A stretch of 64,000 nucleotides of DNA from Linepithema humile (lineage: Eukaryota; Arthropoda; Insecta; Hymenoptera; Formicidae): the NCBI RefSeq assembly GCF_040581485.1, contig NC_090129.1, positions 10,526,501 through 10,590,500 on the forward strand, in the 5' to 3' direction. The position numbers and the translations under genes were made by a program. The notes beneath the pieces are model-generated. The model was given only the letters and a program-made list of their open reading frames with translations. It was not told the DNA's origin and made no database searches. Position 1 is the stretch's first letter; the number at the start of each line of letters is the position of its first letter. This document shows positions 10,379 through 20,522 of this stretch, one piece after another.

Positions 10379-11069
10379 ATAAAAACTATCGAGTAAATGT
10401 ATTATTAAATGAAGATTAATTTAATAACTACAAAGAAAAACTTTTTTTAAACCTTAAAATATTGCTTGACATTGGATATATTTATTTCTTAAAGTTTCAA
10501 ATAAATCTTGAATAATTGAGAAATTGTAGGAACTGTCTTAAATACACATTTCTTTTTGTTAGCATTTTGTTTTATAATGTGTATAATATGAGTAAAAATT
10601 ATAATACATAATATGTTTCTGACAATTATTGCACAGATAAGTGCAGTTGTTTGTTTATGAATTAGCTAAGTTTAATTTAGCTGTGTATATATTATAAATA
10701 GTGTTAGAAATAAAATAGTAAAATTATTAAACGCTGTTTATCGTTTACGTAAGTGACATATAAATATACGTCACACTTGCAAATAATAATTTTAATCTTC
10801 TTTTTTACACTCTTTAAATATTATAGCAAGTAGGAAGAAATGTTCAGAGAAACGGAAATCAATTATCCTTGAAAATAAATTACATCAATAAATAAAAAAA
10901 TATTATGTTAACCGGCGATATTTATTTCTTAACGATTGTAGGACTTATACATTTTGTAAACGCGTTTACTACAACGCGAACATACAAATAAATTCTACAC
11001 TACATATGTGACTGATCATTAACAGAAGGTGACACATAAATGGATTTAAAAAAATAAAATTCATACTAT
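10379..11069. other. Intron/intergenic AT-rich DNA
   Basis: AT-rich sequence between the putative 5' exon and first coding exon of the Toll-like fragment. I see no coding or repeat structure in it. Confidence 0.5.
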
Positions 11070-11077
11070 TTACTCAC

Positions 11078-11330
11078 CTTGTGTTATACTATATACGTTG
11101 CAAATGATTGCGAGCTGCCTGTTTAGATTGCTTTCTCTAATAAAAAGTAATGATGACAAATGAATAATATTATTTCTATCTACGGATATCACACATAAGC
11201 ACAGCTTGGCATGTTTCTCGACATTTCTGATAGATCGGATGTATTTCAATTGTAAACTATATTCCTTAGAAGATCCATATAAGCAATGGGTTAACAAAAC
11301 GACATAAAAGAATTATGTTCATCTAATTTA
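11078..11330 (-). other. Possible 5' non-coding exon of the Toll-like fragment
   Basis: A strong donor (CACAAG/GTGAGTAAATAG on the minus strand) lies at 11,076-11,078, about 700 bp upstream of the acceptor that precedes the first coding exon. The upstream limit of the exon cannot be seen; the end given is arbitrary. Confidence 0.3.
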
Positions 11331-11950
11331 CAAAACTATAATCACATTTCACACTCGCATGCAATATATTTCAGAAAATTGTCAGCTACAATCAACCATT
11401 CGTTAGACGACTGATGGAAGCTTGAACATTTTTGTCTCCAAGTTGGAGAGGTTGTTATTCTTTAGCTGGTCCTACGTAGACTGACTAAGTAATCGCGATC
11501 TTTTATTTTTTTCTTTTGACTGTTTCCGCTCTTTTATTGTTTTTCTATTATTTATTCTTCTTAGCTTTGTATAATTATACAATATACAAAAAATGTGTTT
11601 AATTGTATGCGTGATACGTAAGAAATTAAAAGCACAAAATATAAATAATTTATTTTTCTTGACGATATTTTTAGACTTTCTAAAACAATTATCAGCATCT
11701 CACTTAATTAATCTCGAATAATCAGCAGAATTTCCTATCACGAAACCACAAAATGAAAGGAAGAAAGGAAGATATGGAGAAAGATTATCTTACTGCGTGC
11801 GTTCTAATTTAAAAAAAAAACGAGAAGTTTGTTACATTATTATATTTATACTACACATACTACACATATTATTATTTAAATTTAATTACAAAATTTAATT
11901 AAAAAATAAGATAAAAATTAAAACTGATTTAAATTAATAATATTTTTTAA
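11331..11950. other. Intergenic AT-rich DNA
   Basis: No ORF, repeat or RNA signature recognised. It is bounded on the right by the start of the long-TIR transposon. Confidence 0.5.
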
Positions 11951-12470
11951 TATGGAGCATTCTTTCTCAACTTTACACCCATGCTGCCCATTTTCTATTT
12001 GATCTAAAAATTTTTGAAAAAATCTTAAAATTTACAGAAAAATGTAAGCTTTCCAATGGCGCGTGGCAAAATGATCAAATTCAATTGGATCATACTTATA
12101 ATTTCAGAAAACCGAAAAAAAATAATAAAAACAATAATTATTCAAGTGTAGCGATTATTCATTTGACGTTTTTCTCTTCCAATTAACACTTTCAAGTACT
12201 CTGTTTATCTGTGCACTGTCACATGAGTCTAAACTAAAATGGCGGATTCAATATGACCGCCAAAAATTAAAAAAATTTAAGAAATTAACTGATTTTTATA
12301 AAACTTGGTATCAAGGAGTTTTTCGGGTTACTGTATACGAGTCTAAAGTTATCTTTCAAAAATACAAAATGGCGGATCCAATATGGCCACCAAAACATTT
12401 TGAAAATTTTTAGAAATTAACGAATTTTTATAATACTTGGTATCAGGGACTTTTTCGGGTTGCTAATAAC

Positions 12471-12749
12471 TAGGGCGCGGATGTTCGTGCACGATCCCGT
12501 GTCGCGCGCAGAGAACCGCTGCGTGCGAGTGAGTCAAGTATTCGCTAAGGTAGCATTTCTCGAGAAGACCCGATTGTCAATTCATCCGAATTCAATACAT
12601 CTATTATGTATAATGTGGCCTACTACATGTAAATATAAACATAAACATAACCAAACAAAAAAGTTGCTACCTTAGCGAATACTCGACTCACTCGCACGCA
12701 GCGGTTCTCTGCGCGCGACACGGGATCGTGCACGAACATCCGCGCCCTA
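12471..12749. mobile_element. hAT-type foldback MITE, 279 bp, nested in the long-TIR transposon
   Basis: Begins TAGGGCGCGGATGTTCGTGC and ends with its reverse complement. The arms of about 85 bp appear perfectly complementary and are separated by a 100-bp AT-rich loop. Flanked by identical 8-bp repeats CTAATAAC (12,463-12,470 and 12,750-12,757). The 8-bp duplication and TAGGG termini indicate hAT. It splits the left subterminal repeats of the host transposon, so it inserted later. Confidence 0.9.
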
Positions 12750-13030
12750 CTAATAACGAATTTGAAGTCGCATTTCGAAAATTCAAAATGGCGGATCTAA
12801 TATGGCAACTAAGAATTTGAAAAATTTTTAAAAGTAAGGGAGTTTTATAAAATTTGAACAGAGAGTTTTACGGCCAGTTAAATACAAATCTTAAGTCGCA
12901 TTTCGAAAACTGAAAATGTCAGATCTAATATAAAGACCAAAAATATTGAAAATTTAGGAAATTGACAGATTTTTATAAAACTTGATACTAGAGATACTTC
13001 TGATTCTGATATCGCCTGAGCTCTTACCCT

Positions 13031-14943
13031 CTACTTTTTGAAATCTTGGTATGAAAAAGTCGAACTATTACCAGCATTGGAATATCTCTTAATCACCATT
13101 TCTTTGTTGATTGGGACGAAATAGTGATTTTTCAGAATCTCTGGAACTGGTGGAGCTACATCAAATTGTTTTTTCAAAAATCTTTTTGTCTTTTGGTGCT
13201 TTTTGTCATTATATGACAGTATACTAATACTTTTAGAATTTTTTTGAGCCCAGTCAACAAGTTTCTCGAATGAAAGAATGGCATCGTTCGGTTTACTAAG
13301 GAGGCTAGCTCGCATAGCTTCCCTTTTGAACACAGCACCTACACCGTCTGAAGCACCTTTACCATGTGCAGTGGCATGATAGTTCCATTCCGCTGCAACA
13401 CCAAAATCCTCTTCGTGATGCATTAGATTCATCATCTGATATTTATTTTTAAAATGCTGTTTTGCTCCATCGCTAAAGTAGATTACTCTTCTTAGCTCAG
13501 GAATTATTATTTTCAATTTAGGAATCAGCATCTTTTGTACAGTATATACAGCAGCTGTGTCACGAAGTGTACTATCCGACAAAAAAATAAAACTTTTGTG
13601 TTCAAGTTCTAACTCTTTTTTATAGTAACACACGACAGGAAAGACAGTACATTGTGAATTATTAAAATGGAACGCCTGCGATGCATCTTGCACAACATAC
13701 TTGTAATTCTCAGAAAAATCTAATACTGCAAGAACTTCACCTTTTTTTAAATTCTCTTTTCTTTCCTGATAGAATCGAGATTGTTCTTTTGCAATGAAAG
13801 AATGAGGTTTTAGAATGATAAATTTGTCACAAAATTCATCGACAAATTCCGACGACGGAAGAATTTGCATCTGAAGAGTTGATTTGTCAGTTGTTGTCCA
13901 GAACTATATGTGGTGAATACCTTTCTCATCTATAAGAGTTCTTTCAAATGTTTTTTTAGTTCAATAATACCAGGACATTTACTGCATTCACCAATATAAC
14001 AATTTTCATCAGGATTTTTGCACACGATTTGGCGTAAGCAATCTTTATAATCATGTAAAATCACATTGGAATCTTTAGTAAGATTATTTAAATTGACAGA
14101 GTCAATCATCAATTTGCAATTTTGATGTATCGTACAGACACAGACCGAATGCGTACCATTCGCACCAGCAAGTATACAATGTTTTGGTCGGAGTTGGACA
14201 AATTTACTAAAACTAACATGACAGTCAGGATGGCATTTACTATAAATATCATAAAGACCTCTTAAATCTGAAAGGAGAAGACGTTTCTGAATCAAATCTC
14301 TGTCCTTGTCATTTTTTACTGAAACCATATCTTTCATACCTGGCATGATTCTGCTATTTTCGTCACTATTGTAAAAATCTTTAATTCGTGTAACAGTACT
14401 TTCCGGCAATGGTTTACCATTCTTAGCAGTTGTTTCTGCTAAAACGCCCTTAGATGCTTTCAATTCTCTAGCTTTTTCTGCAAAATACCTACAACAGTTG
14501 AATTCCCGAGAAATTTGACTTAGACTCCATGTATCTGGTACTACAGTCAAAATCGTCAATCTCAAAGGATCATTAATTTCAAGAGTGGAAAATTTTTCTT
14601 TCAATCCACTCAACATATCTTCCAACTCAATCTCTCTTTGTGATTTTATGTTGCATTCAATTCCACTGAAAGATAATGAAGATGCACCGGAAGATACAGA
14701 AATATTCTGTTCAGTATCATGAGTACAATTATCAAACGTTTTATCAAGACTTGATGAGACGTGCGTATTTTCATTCATGCGAGGATATTTCATTTTCCTA
14801 CATGCTGCACAAATTTTAGCATTATCTGGAAATTTTGGGAATAATCGTCTGATAACACTCGAAATGCGTCGAAGATCTTTCCCTCTGTGACCTTCCACAT
14901 TGCAACATCTATCACCGTGTATACTGGACATATTCAAAATCAA
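13031..14943 (-). pseudogene. DDE-type transposase-like protein in two broken parts
   Basis: Two minus-strand frames, 14,943-13,930 (337 aa) and 13,870-13,031 (279 aa), are parts of one protein. Part 1 has an N-terminal zinc-binding motif (CCNVEGHRGKDLRR...ICAACRK), a helical section, then SRIMPGMKDMVSVK, SFSKFVQLRPKHCILAGA and HSVCVCTIHQNCKLM. Part 2 has VLDFSENY (first Asp), RRVIYFSDGAKQHFKN (second Asp) and AEWNYHATAHGKGASDGVG followed by FKREAMRASL, an acidic triad arrangement typical of DDE enzymes. The roughly 60-bp gap reads as coding in a shifted frame with one in-frame TAG, so a frameshift and a stop separate the parts. It is the presumed mobiliser of the 11,951-15,952 element and is now inactive. 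The family occurs in insect genomes as an uncharacterised protein; I do not give it a superfamily name. Confidence 0.7.
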
Positions 14944-16058
14944 ATTCTAAGATTCACGATCAAAAATAGTACAAATAATAGAATTTTCTGTAGTATTGTT
15001 CTGAGAGCAGTCCTAAAAGAACGGTTAAAAGTAGCTCTGAAAAGAACTGTTCGAAGAAAACTTCAGAGAAACGCTTAAAGCACAAAAAAGCCCAGAACCA
15101 TGGGAGTCGGATATACAAATCCAAATATTAAAGCGTTTAGAAATTTACGGAATCACAATGAAACGTTTTTTAACGTTAAAATGTTGTAATAAATGGCGAT
15201 AATATCGCGGTAGAGAAACTCTCTCGAATGTGTACAAAATGGATTTTACGATCTTATTTTATGAAACTTTTTTGACTAGGCTCAGAAAAAAAATAATGAT
15301 CCAATTGAATTTGATAATTTTGCCACGCGCCCATAAAAGACTTGAATTTTGTTTATAAATTTTAATAGTTTTTCGATAATCGTCCAAATCCAACCAAATA
15401 GGTCGATAAATACGAATTTAATGATGAAATTTTAAAATCTGCGTCTCAAATATACTCCTGATACCAAGTTTTATAAAAATCCGTAAACTTCTTAAATTTT
15501 TCAATATTTTTGGTGGTCGTATTAGATCCGCCATTTTGAATTTTCAAAATCCGATTTGAGATTTGTATTCAGCATACAGAAAAACTCTTTGGTATTAAGT
15601 TTTACAAAAATCCGTTAATTTCTTAAATTTTTTAAATTTTTGGCGGCCATATTAGATCCGCCATTTTAGTTTAGATTCATGTGACAGTGCACAGATAAAC
15701 AGAGTACTCGAAAGTGTTAATTGGAAGAGAAAAACGTCGAATGAATAATCGCTACACTTGAATAATTACCGTTTTTATTATTTTTTTTCGGTTTTCTGAA
15801 ATTTTAAGTATGATTCAATTGAATTTGATAATTTTGCCACGCACCATTGGAAAGCTTACATTTTTGTGTAAATTTTAAAATTTTTTAAAAAATTTTTAGA
15901 TCAAATAGAAAATGGGCAGCATGGTTGTAAAGTTGAGAAAGAATGCCCCTACTATATAAATTTTCTTTTTATTTTAAATTTATTAAAAAAATATGAAACA
16001 TTATTGATATTTCTTTATTTCTATAATAATTAGTAAAGCTTTACTTTTATGCACTTAC

Positions 16059-16277
16059 CAGTTACAAATAAACATCTCTGTACTGGGTACAATTTCCATG
16101 TTGCAGTATCTGCATGTACAGTACATGATGTACTACGCTTTCTAAAATTTTATTAAAAGTTTTTTGGTCTTTTACAGGTGGCCAAAAAACTTCTCGTTTT
16201 CTAGGAGTTAACCATGTGCTTCTTACAACTGCAACACTACCACCTCCATCATCAAATTCGATTAAAACATAAGACAT
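16059..16277 (-). pseudogene. Exon-like fragment, N-terminus of a DUF4806-type protein (tentative)
   Basis: Minus strand from an ATG at 16,277 to a donor ACTG/GTAAGT at 16,057-16,058. It begins MSYVLIEFDDGGGSVAVVRS, then WL...FWPP, a pattern I associate with the first exon of DUF4806/BEN-like insect proteins. The expected W-x2-Y segment (TATWKLYPV) is present only after a one-base frame change near 16,150, so the exon is broken or the frame is wrong. No following exon is seen: the GC-rich retroposon (16,531) lies upstream and a dead transposon downstream. Confidence 0.35.
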
Positions 16278-16546
16278 GCTGTCACTCCTCGTATTAATTA
16301 TAGGTACTATATAAAAGTATCGTGAAATTCTACAAGAAATCCACAAACTGTATAATGCAAGGAAATATATGACCGCATACAGCGAGAAATAACTCATTGA
16401 ATAGACATCTAATCGACGTCAAAATCATCAAAATCACATCGAATTACATTGAATTACACGTATTTTCAATGATTTCTACGTCGATAAGATGCCAATTCAA
16501 TAAGTTGCTTCTTGCTGGGCATTGTTACATTTTTTTTTTTTTTTTT

Positions 16547-18086
16547 ATTCGGGAGGGGCAAGCCCCTCCCCGGAGGTGGGGAATCTTCTACAAGACACCC
16601 TCTGGCGTGCAATGGGAACATCCCTGCCACAGGGTAGTGTTGGATTCGTCCGGAGGAGTGGTCTGCGACACCACTGCTCCCCCGGACGCCTACCAACTAA
16701 ACCCCACCCCCGTTAATGTGCCATCAGCAGCCGTTGTGGGAGGAGGCTGGGAATCACCTAACGGCATACAATCCAGCCATCCCCCCGGCGGGCCGGTTGT
16801 CCGGCGAAACATAAGATATTTGGGGGGGAACAAAATTTCCCCCCCACACCCCAGACGCTACTCCGCACCAGGCCCGAAGGCCCGAGGATCCCACCTACGG
16901 GCGTAGGTGGTAGCAAGACGCACCCGCATCAAGCAGTGCGGGCGCCGCTTGCCACCTCGCGCCGCAAGGGATCATCCCCCTACAAGTAGGGGGTCATCGG
17001 ATCAGTCTTGCGGCTGACCCGAGGGATGATGGGGGAAAAATAGAGCGATGATGAGGGGCAAGGGCAAGCCCCTACCTCTACCCCGCTTGACTCCTGTATT
17101 GGGGGGCTCAACGCCCCCCCCTAACTCAAAAAAGCAGAGGGGAGGGGTTCACCCCTCTCCCCCCACGCGCTCCCCAAATGGGCGGGGTTTTTACCCCCGC
17201 CCCAGTAATCCTTTTATGGCTCACCCTTCCTCCGGACATGTGGTGGGGGGGTGCAAAGCGCCTGATTCCGCCGTCCGGAGAAGGGAGCCCACTCCGCAAA
17301 TGGAGCGGTGGTGAAGGGCAGGGGCAAGCCCCTACCCCTTCTCCGCTCGACTCCTGTATTGGGAGGGCTCGACGTCCCCCCTGGATCCTCCAGTAGGAGG
17401 GAAAGGACATGCCCTTATCCCCCCTACATAATCTCCAAATGGGCGGGGATTATATCACCGCTCCTTCCTCCATTACGTGGCGGGGGGGAAAGCCGATGCC
17501 CCAACCGACGCCTCGCCCCCCCAGGCCAGGCCCCCCCTTCTCCAGCTCCAGCCCCGCCTTCCCCCAGGGCGGCGCTGCGAGGCACACCATTTGGCGAGGC
17601 GACCACCCTCCGTCACCCCCCGGGGAGCGGGAGCCCCTGCTTAGGGGAACCGGGGGTGGGGGGCCGAGGCCGCGGTAACAACAGCAGCAGCCCTCCCACC
17701 ACTTTCCACGAGAGGGAGGCCATAAATGGCCCCCCCTTATTCCTCCAAACGTAATAATATGAGGGGTAAATGGGGAGAGGGACAAACCTCCTAATCCCAC
17801 CTCCCTCCCCTCTATTTGGGGAGGTTTACTCCCCCTGCTTCCTCGATTACCTGGTGGGAGAGGTAGACGGGTCACCGTCTTACACTCCCCCCCCCCTCCA
17901 GGTCGGTCATCCATAACCTCCCCTAATTCGGGAGGCCTCCAAGTGGAGGGCATCCAACAGGGGCCCTCCTCATTCCTTCTTTTGGGTGGGGTTTTAACCC
18001 CCCATACCTCCTTTGCCCGGTGGGGGGAGCCGACGGTACCCCGTCTGACACTCCCCCCCCCCGGGCGAACCTCAGTTCCCCTCCTC
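16547..18086 (-). repeat. Degenerate tandem GC-rich 3' region of the retroposon
   Basis: A unit of about 257-260 bp recurs: GGGGCAAGCCCCTACC with CTCCTGTATTGGG at about 17,066 and 17,321, and TCCCCAAATGGGCGGGG or TCTCCAAATGGGCGGGG at about 17,171 and 17,429. Weaker matches occur near 17,760-17,850 and 17,980. Many pieces are self-complementary (GGGCGGGG...CCCCCGCCCC), so the RNA would be heavily structured. Overlapping open frames in several phases here are GC-driven shadows. Confidence 0.55.
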
Positions 18087-18527
18087 TTAAGGAGGGGATT
18101 GGGGAGGCTTCGGGAGGAGAATGATGTTACTGTCTCCTCCCGCCCTCCCTCTTCTTCTTTTTCCTCTGTCTGGCCTCTCCGGGGGGAGGAGGACGTGACC
18201 CATGGATCTCATCCATGTCCTCCCCCAGGCCATCCAGAAGAAATCTCGATGCTTCCCCCAGTGGTGGGGGAGGTTTACCTGGTTTGGGGGCTGCTGCTCC
18301 CTCACCGGGGGTCTCCTCGGGACAAACTGCGTCTCCGAGACGAGTCCCCAGTGCGGTTCCTCTAGTGCAGCCCCCTCAGCCACTCTCTTCAGTACTTCGA
18401 CCCCTTCCAGCTGGTTGGGGCCGGAGTACGTTACCTCCATCTTCCACGCGTCGGCGCGTCGAGTCGCTCCTCCAAACACTATGCTGCGGGGATCCTGTCC
18501 ACGGTCCTTCCACCCCACCTGCATCAA
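18087..18527 (-). pseudogene. Third coding-like segment of the GC-rich retroposon
   Basis: A 146-aa minus-strand frame. Its first half (VFGGATRRADAWKMEVTY..., residues about 17-60) has balanced composition and loosely mirrors the TGP/SGP motif of the 19,036-18,602 segment. The second half is Pro/Arg/Gly-rich. Function unknown; weakly supported. Confidence 0.3.
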
Positions 18528-18601
18528 CTCCTTGACGTAGCAGGGGTAGGGCGGAGTGTCCTCATCTCACGAACACATCGCCCGCTCCAGCTCCCTCCGG
18601 C

Positions 18602-19297
18602 TCAGCACCGGCCCATGGTCCCTCCACCGGAGGAGGACCCCGGAAGGGAAACCTTCCCTTCCGCGGTCCGCCCCCTGCTGAGGGACATTATCCACAGGGG
18701 GGCGACTGCCTTCTCCATCACTACTTCCACAGTCGTCCCCCGTTTCACCTCCGTTCCCGAGTAAAGTATCCAGAGCTCATTCCCTACCTCGTCCCGGGTC
18801 TCATCCATCACGTTAACCCATGTCATAACTGCAGTACTGTCGGGACCCGTGTACTGCAGCACCAGTTGCCGGCCTCTGGGCTCCCGGCGACGCACCCACG
18901 CCTTGGTGCAGCCAGGGTCCACCCCCCTTTCCTGGCATCTTTGGAGGATCCTCCTCCCCACCGCATCGAGTTCCATGGGGAGAGGGGGCGCATCCTCCGG
19001 CACCTCCCCCGCCCCCACCACTCTTCCTACACGCAAACCCCTCTACAGTGTGAATCTATATATGGGCCCCTTATGGCTCCCCTCTGGTGGTTGTTCATCC
19101 TCAGCTGGAGGGGCGATTCTCCCACACTCTCTCGCCCCCTCCACTGTTTTCCTTTCTTTATTGGCGGGGGGCGGGTTTTCGGTCCCCCCCTCAACCAACT
19201 GTCCTTCCCTCCCTCCCTTTTTGGGAGGGGGAGAGGAGGGAAGAGTGGCCCCGTGCATCTTTTTGGCGGGGGCCGACTCCCTTTCTCTACTTCTCAC
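18602..19297 (-). pseudogene. Second coding-like segment of the GC-rich retroposon
   Basis: Two minus-strand frames in the same phase, 19,297-19,043 and 19,036-18,602, are separated by one TAG. The second reads like a folded domain, not a shadow (MELDAVGRRILQRCQERGVD, LVLQYTGPDSTAVMTWVNVM, ELWILYSGTEVKRGTTVEVV). The first is Pro/Lys-rich linker. Product unknown; possibly an ORF1 extension or a degenerate second ORF. A weakly similar 'MEVTYSGPNQLEGVEVLKRV' segment lies in another frame at 18,527-18,087, so the domain may be repeated. Confidence 0.4.
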
Positions 19298-19487
19298 CTC
19301 TTCTGCCTGTGGCTGGGGGGGCCTCGAGTCCCCCCCCCCCCCACAGGCGGTTCTCTTCCTTCCTCCAAGGTGGGGACGGGGCCTGGGCCCAGTGCGGCCC
19401 CTCCGCTCCCAACCTGGGTCTCCATCCTTACCGGGGTGGGAGGGAGCAGCGGGCTTTTGCTGGCTCCTCCCTCCCCTTTCCCAGTCT

Positions 19488-20522
19488 CTATCTTCCTCTT
19501 TGGGGTGGGGCAGAGTGGAGGGCCTTTGTTGACCCCTCTCCCCCTACTCCCTTCCTCCATTCCAGAGGGTACAGAATCGGGTTTCCCCCCTCCCCCTCTA
19601 CTGAAGGGTCCCGGGAGACCCTCCCCCCTCCTGCTTCCACTTCCATTGCCTGGGGTGGGTCGGGAGAGAGGGTAATAACGGGGATGGGAACATCCCCACC
19701 CTCTCCTTCGCCCCCCAGGACTTCCTCCACCCTACTTATGTCCTTACTTGGGGGCGCCGAGGGGGGTACGGTGTCCCCCCCCCTTCCCCGGCTTCCTCCG
19801 ACCTGGGGTACAACTGAGGGGGCTGGCCCTCCCCCCGCCCCTTTTCCTCCCTTTTTCTTTCGCCCTACTTTTGGTGGGACGACCGGGCAGGTGCGGCCAC
19901 CGATTCTGTGGGCCGCCTTCCTGCCCTCCTCCGCGCAGACTGGGCAGCTTGCTTTGCGCTGCGAGCAGCCCTGCGCCTTGTGGCCGGCACTTCCGCAGTG
20001 GAGGCAGCAATTGCCGCGATCCACCGTCGAGGGGCACCGCCACCTCTCGTGCCCCCTTCGGAGGCACCTATAGCATCGAGGGGGGAGAGTGAGATCGCCC
20101 TTCCCCCCTTTTTCCTCTTGGTGGGCGGGCTGCTGCCCCCCATTTCTCAGTGTCTGCGTCCAGGCATCGGATTTGCTTGGAGCAGACACCTTCTCCGTTT
20201 TGGAGGAGGAAGGCCTAGCACCCCCTCCTCCGGGGTTTCTCCCTCCTCCACTCGGCATCATAGTGCAACTTCGACGGATCTCCTTGATTATACCGAGGAG
20301 GATACTTAAAAGCCTGTAGGCCTCCGCCCACAGGTCGCCGTCCGCGGTAGCCATAAGATCCAGGGCGCCCGCGTGGCACGCCCTGAATAGCTCGTCGCAC
20401 GATGACAACAGGGAAAGCACCGAGCCGGCCTCTGGGGGTCCGAATCCCCTGAGGCAGTAAAAAAAGTCCTCTCTGTCGTCATAATATTTACCATATTTGT
20501 ATTTTGTTAACAGAGTTGTCAT
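19488..20522 (-). CDS. Gag-like zinc-knuckle protein of the GC-rich retroposon, 344 aa
   Basis: ATG at 20,520-20,522, stop at 19,488. Residues 1-90 form a mostly helical acidic/hydrophobic segment (MTTLLTKYKYGKYYDDRED...LLSILLGIIKEIRRS). Residues 95-150 are Gly/Ser/Lys-rich. Near residue 150 stand two CX2CX4HX4C zinc knuckles (CYRCLRRGHERWRC and CLHCGSAGHKAQGC) and a third cysteine/histidine motif (CPVCAEEGRKAAHRIGGRTC). This is the CCHC trio characteristic of R1-clade ORF1 (Gag), expected to bind element RNA. The remaining 130 residues are Pro/Gly-rich. Unusually, the knuckles sit mid-protein after a short N-terminal domain, rather than at the end of a 400-500-aa Gag. No intact ORF2 follows. 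Confidence 0.75.
   Translation of the reverse strand: MTTLLTKYKYGKYYDDREDFFYCLRGFGPPEAGSVLSLLSSCDELFRACHAGALDLMATADGDLWAEAYRLLSILLGIIKEIRRSCTMMPSGGGRNPGGGGARPSSSKTEKVSAPSKSDAWTQTLRNGGQQPAHQEEKGGKGDLTLPPRCYRCLRRGHERWRCPSTVDRGNCCLHCGSAGHKAQGCSQRKASCPVCAEEGRKAAHRIGGRTCPVVPPKVGRKKKGGKGAGGGPAPSVVPQVGGSRGRGGDTVPPSAPPSKDISRVEEVLGGEGEGGDVPIPVITLSPDPPQAMEVEAGGGRVSRDPSVEGEGGNPILYPLEWRKGVGGEGSTKALHSAPPQRGR

Larger units (their letters stand above)
11951..15952 (-). mobile_element. 4-kb transposon with very long inverted ends and subterminal repeats
   Basis: The left end GGAGCATTCTTTCTCAACTT (about 11,954) is mirrored at the right end, reading GGGGCATTCTTTCTCAACTT on the minus strand (about 15,949). The similarity continues inward for several hundred bp, including the stretch with AATGTAAGCTTTCCAATGG. 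Inside each arm a roughly 120-bp unit repeats, marked by AAAATGGCGGATC.AATATGGCC and TTTTATAAAACTTGGTATCA (near 12,237, 12,366, 12,785, 12,913; reversed near 15,530 and 15,655). A broken DDE-like transposase occupies 13,031-14,943. The left arm is interrupted by a foldback MITE at 12,471-12,749. Superfamily not identified. Confidence 0.72.

Noticed and set aside
16600..20320. Many long open frames on the plus strand (for example 18,866-19,675 and 19,087-20,073)
   Set aside because: Pro/Ser/Gly/Arg-rich shadows created by high GC opposite the minus-strand retroposon; no domain, and orientation conflicts with the poly(A) tail and zinc-knuckle ORF.
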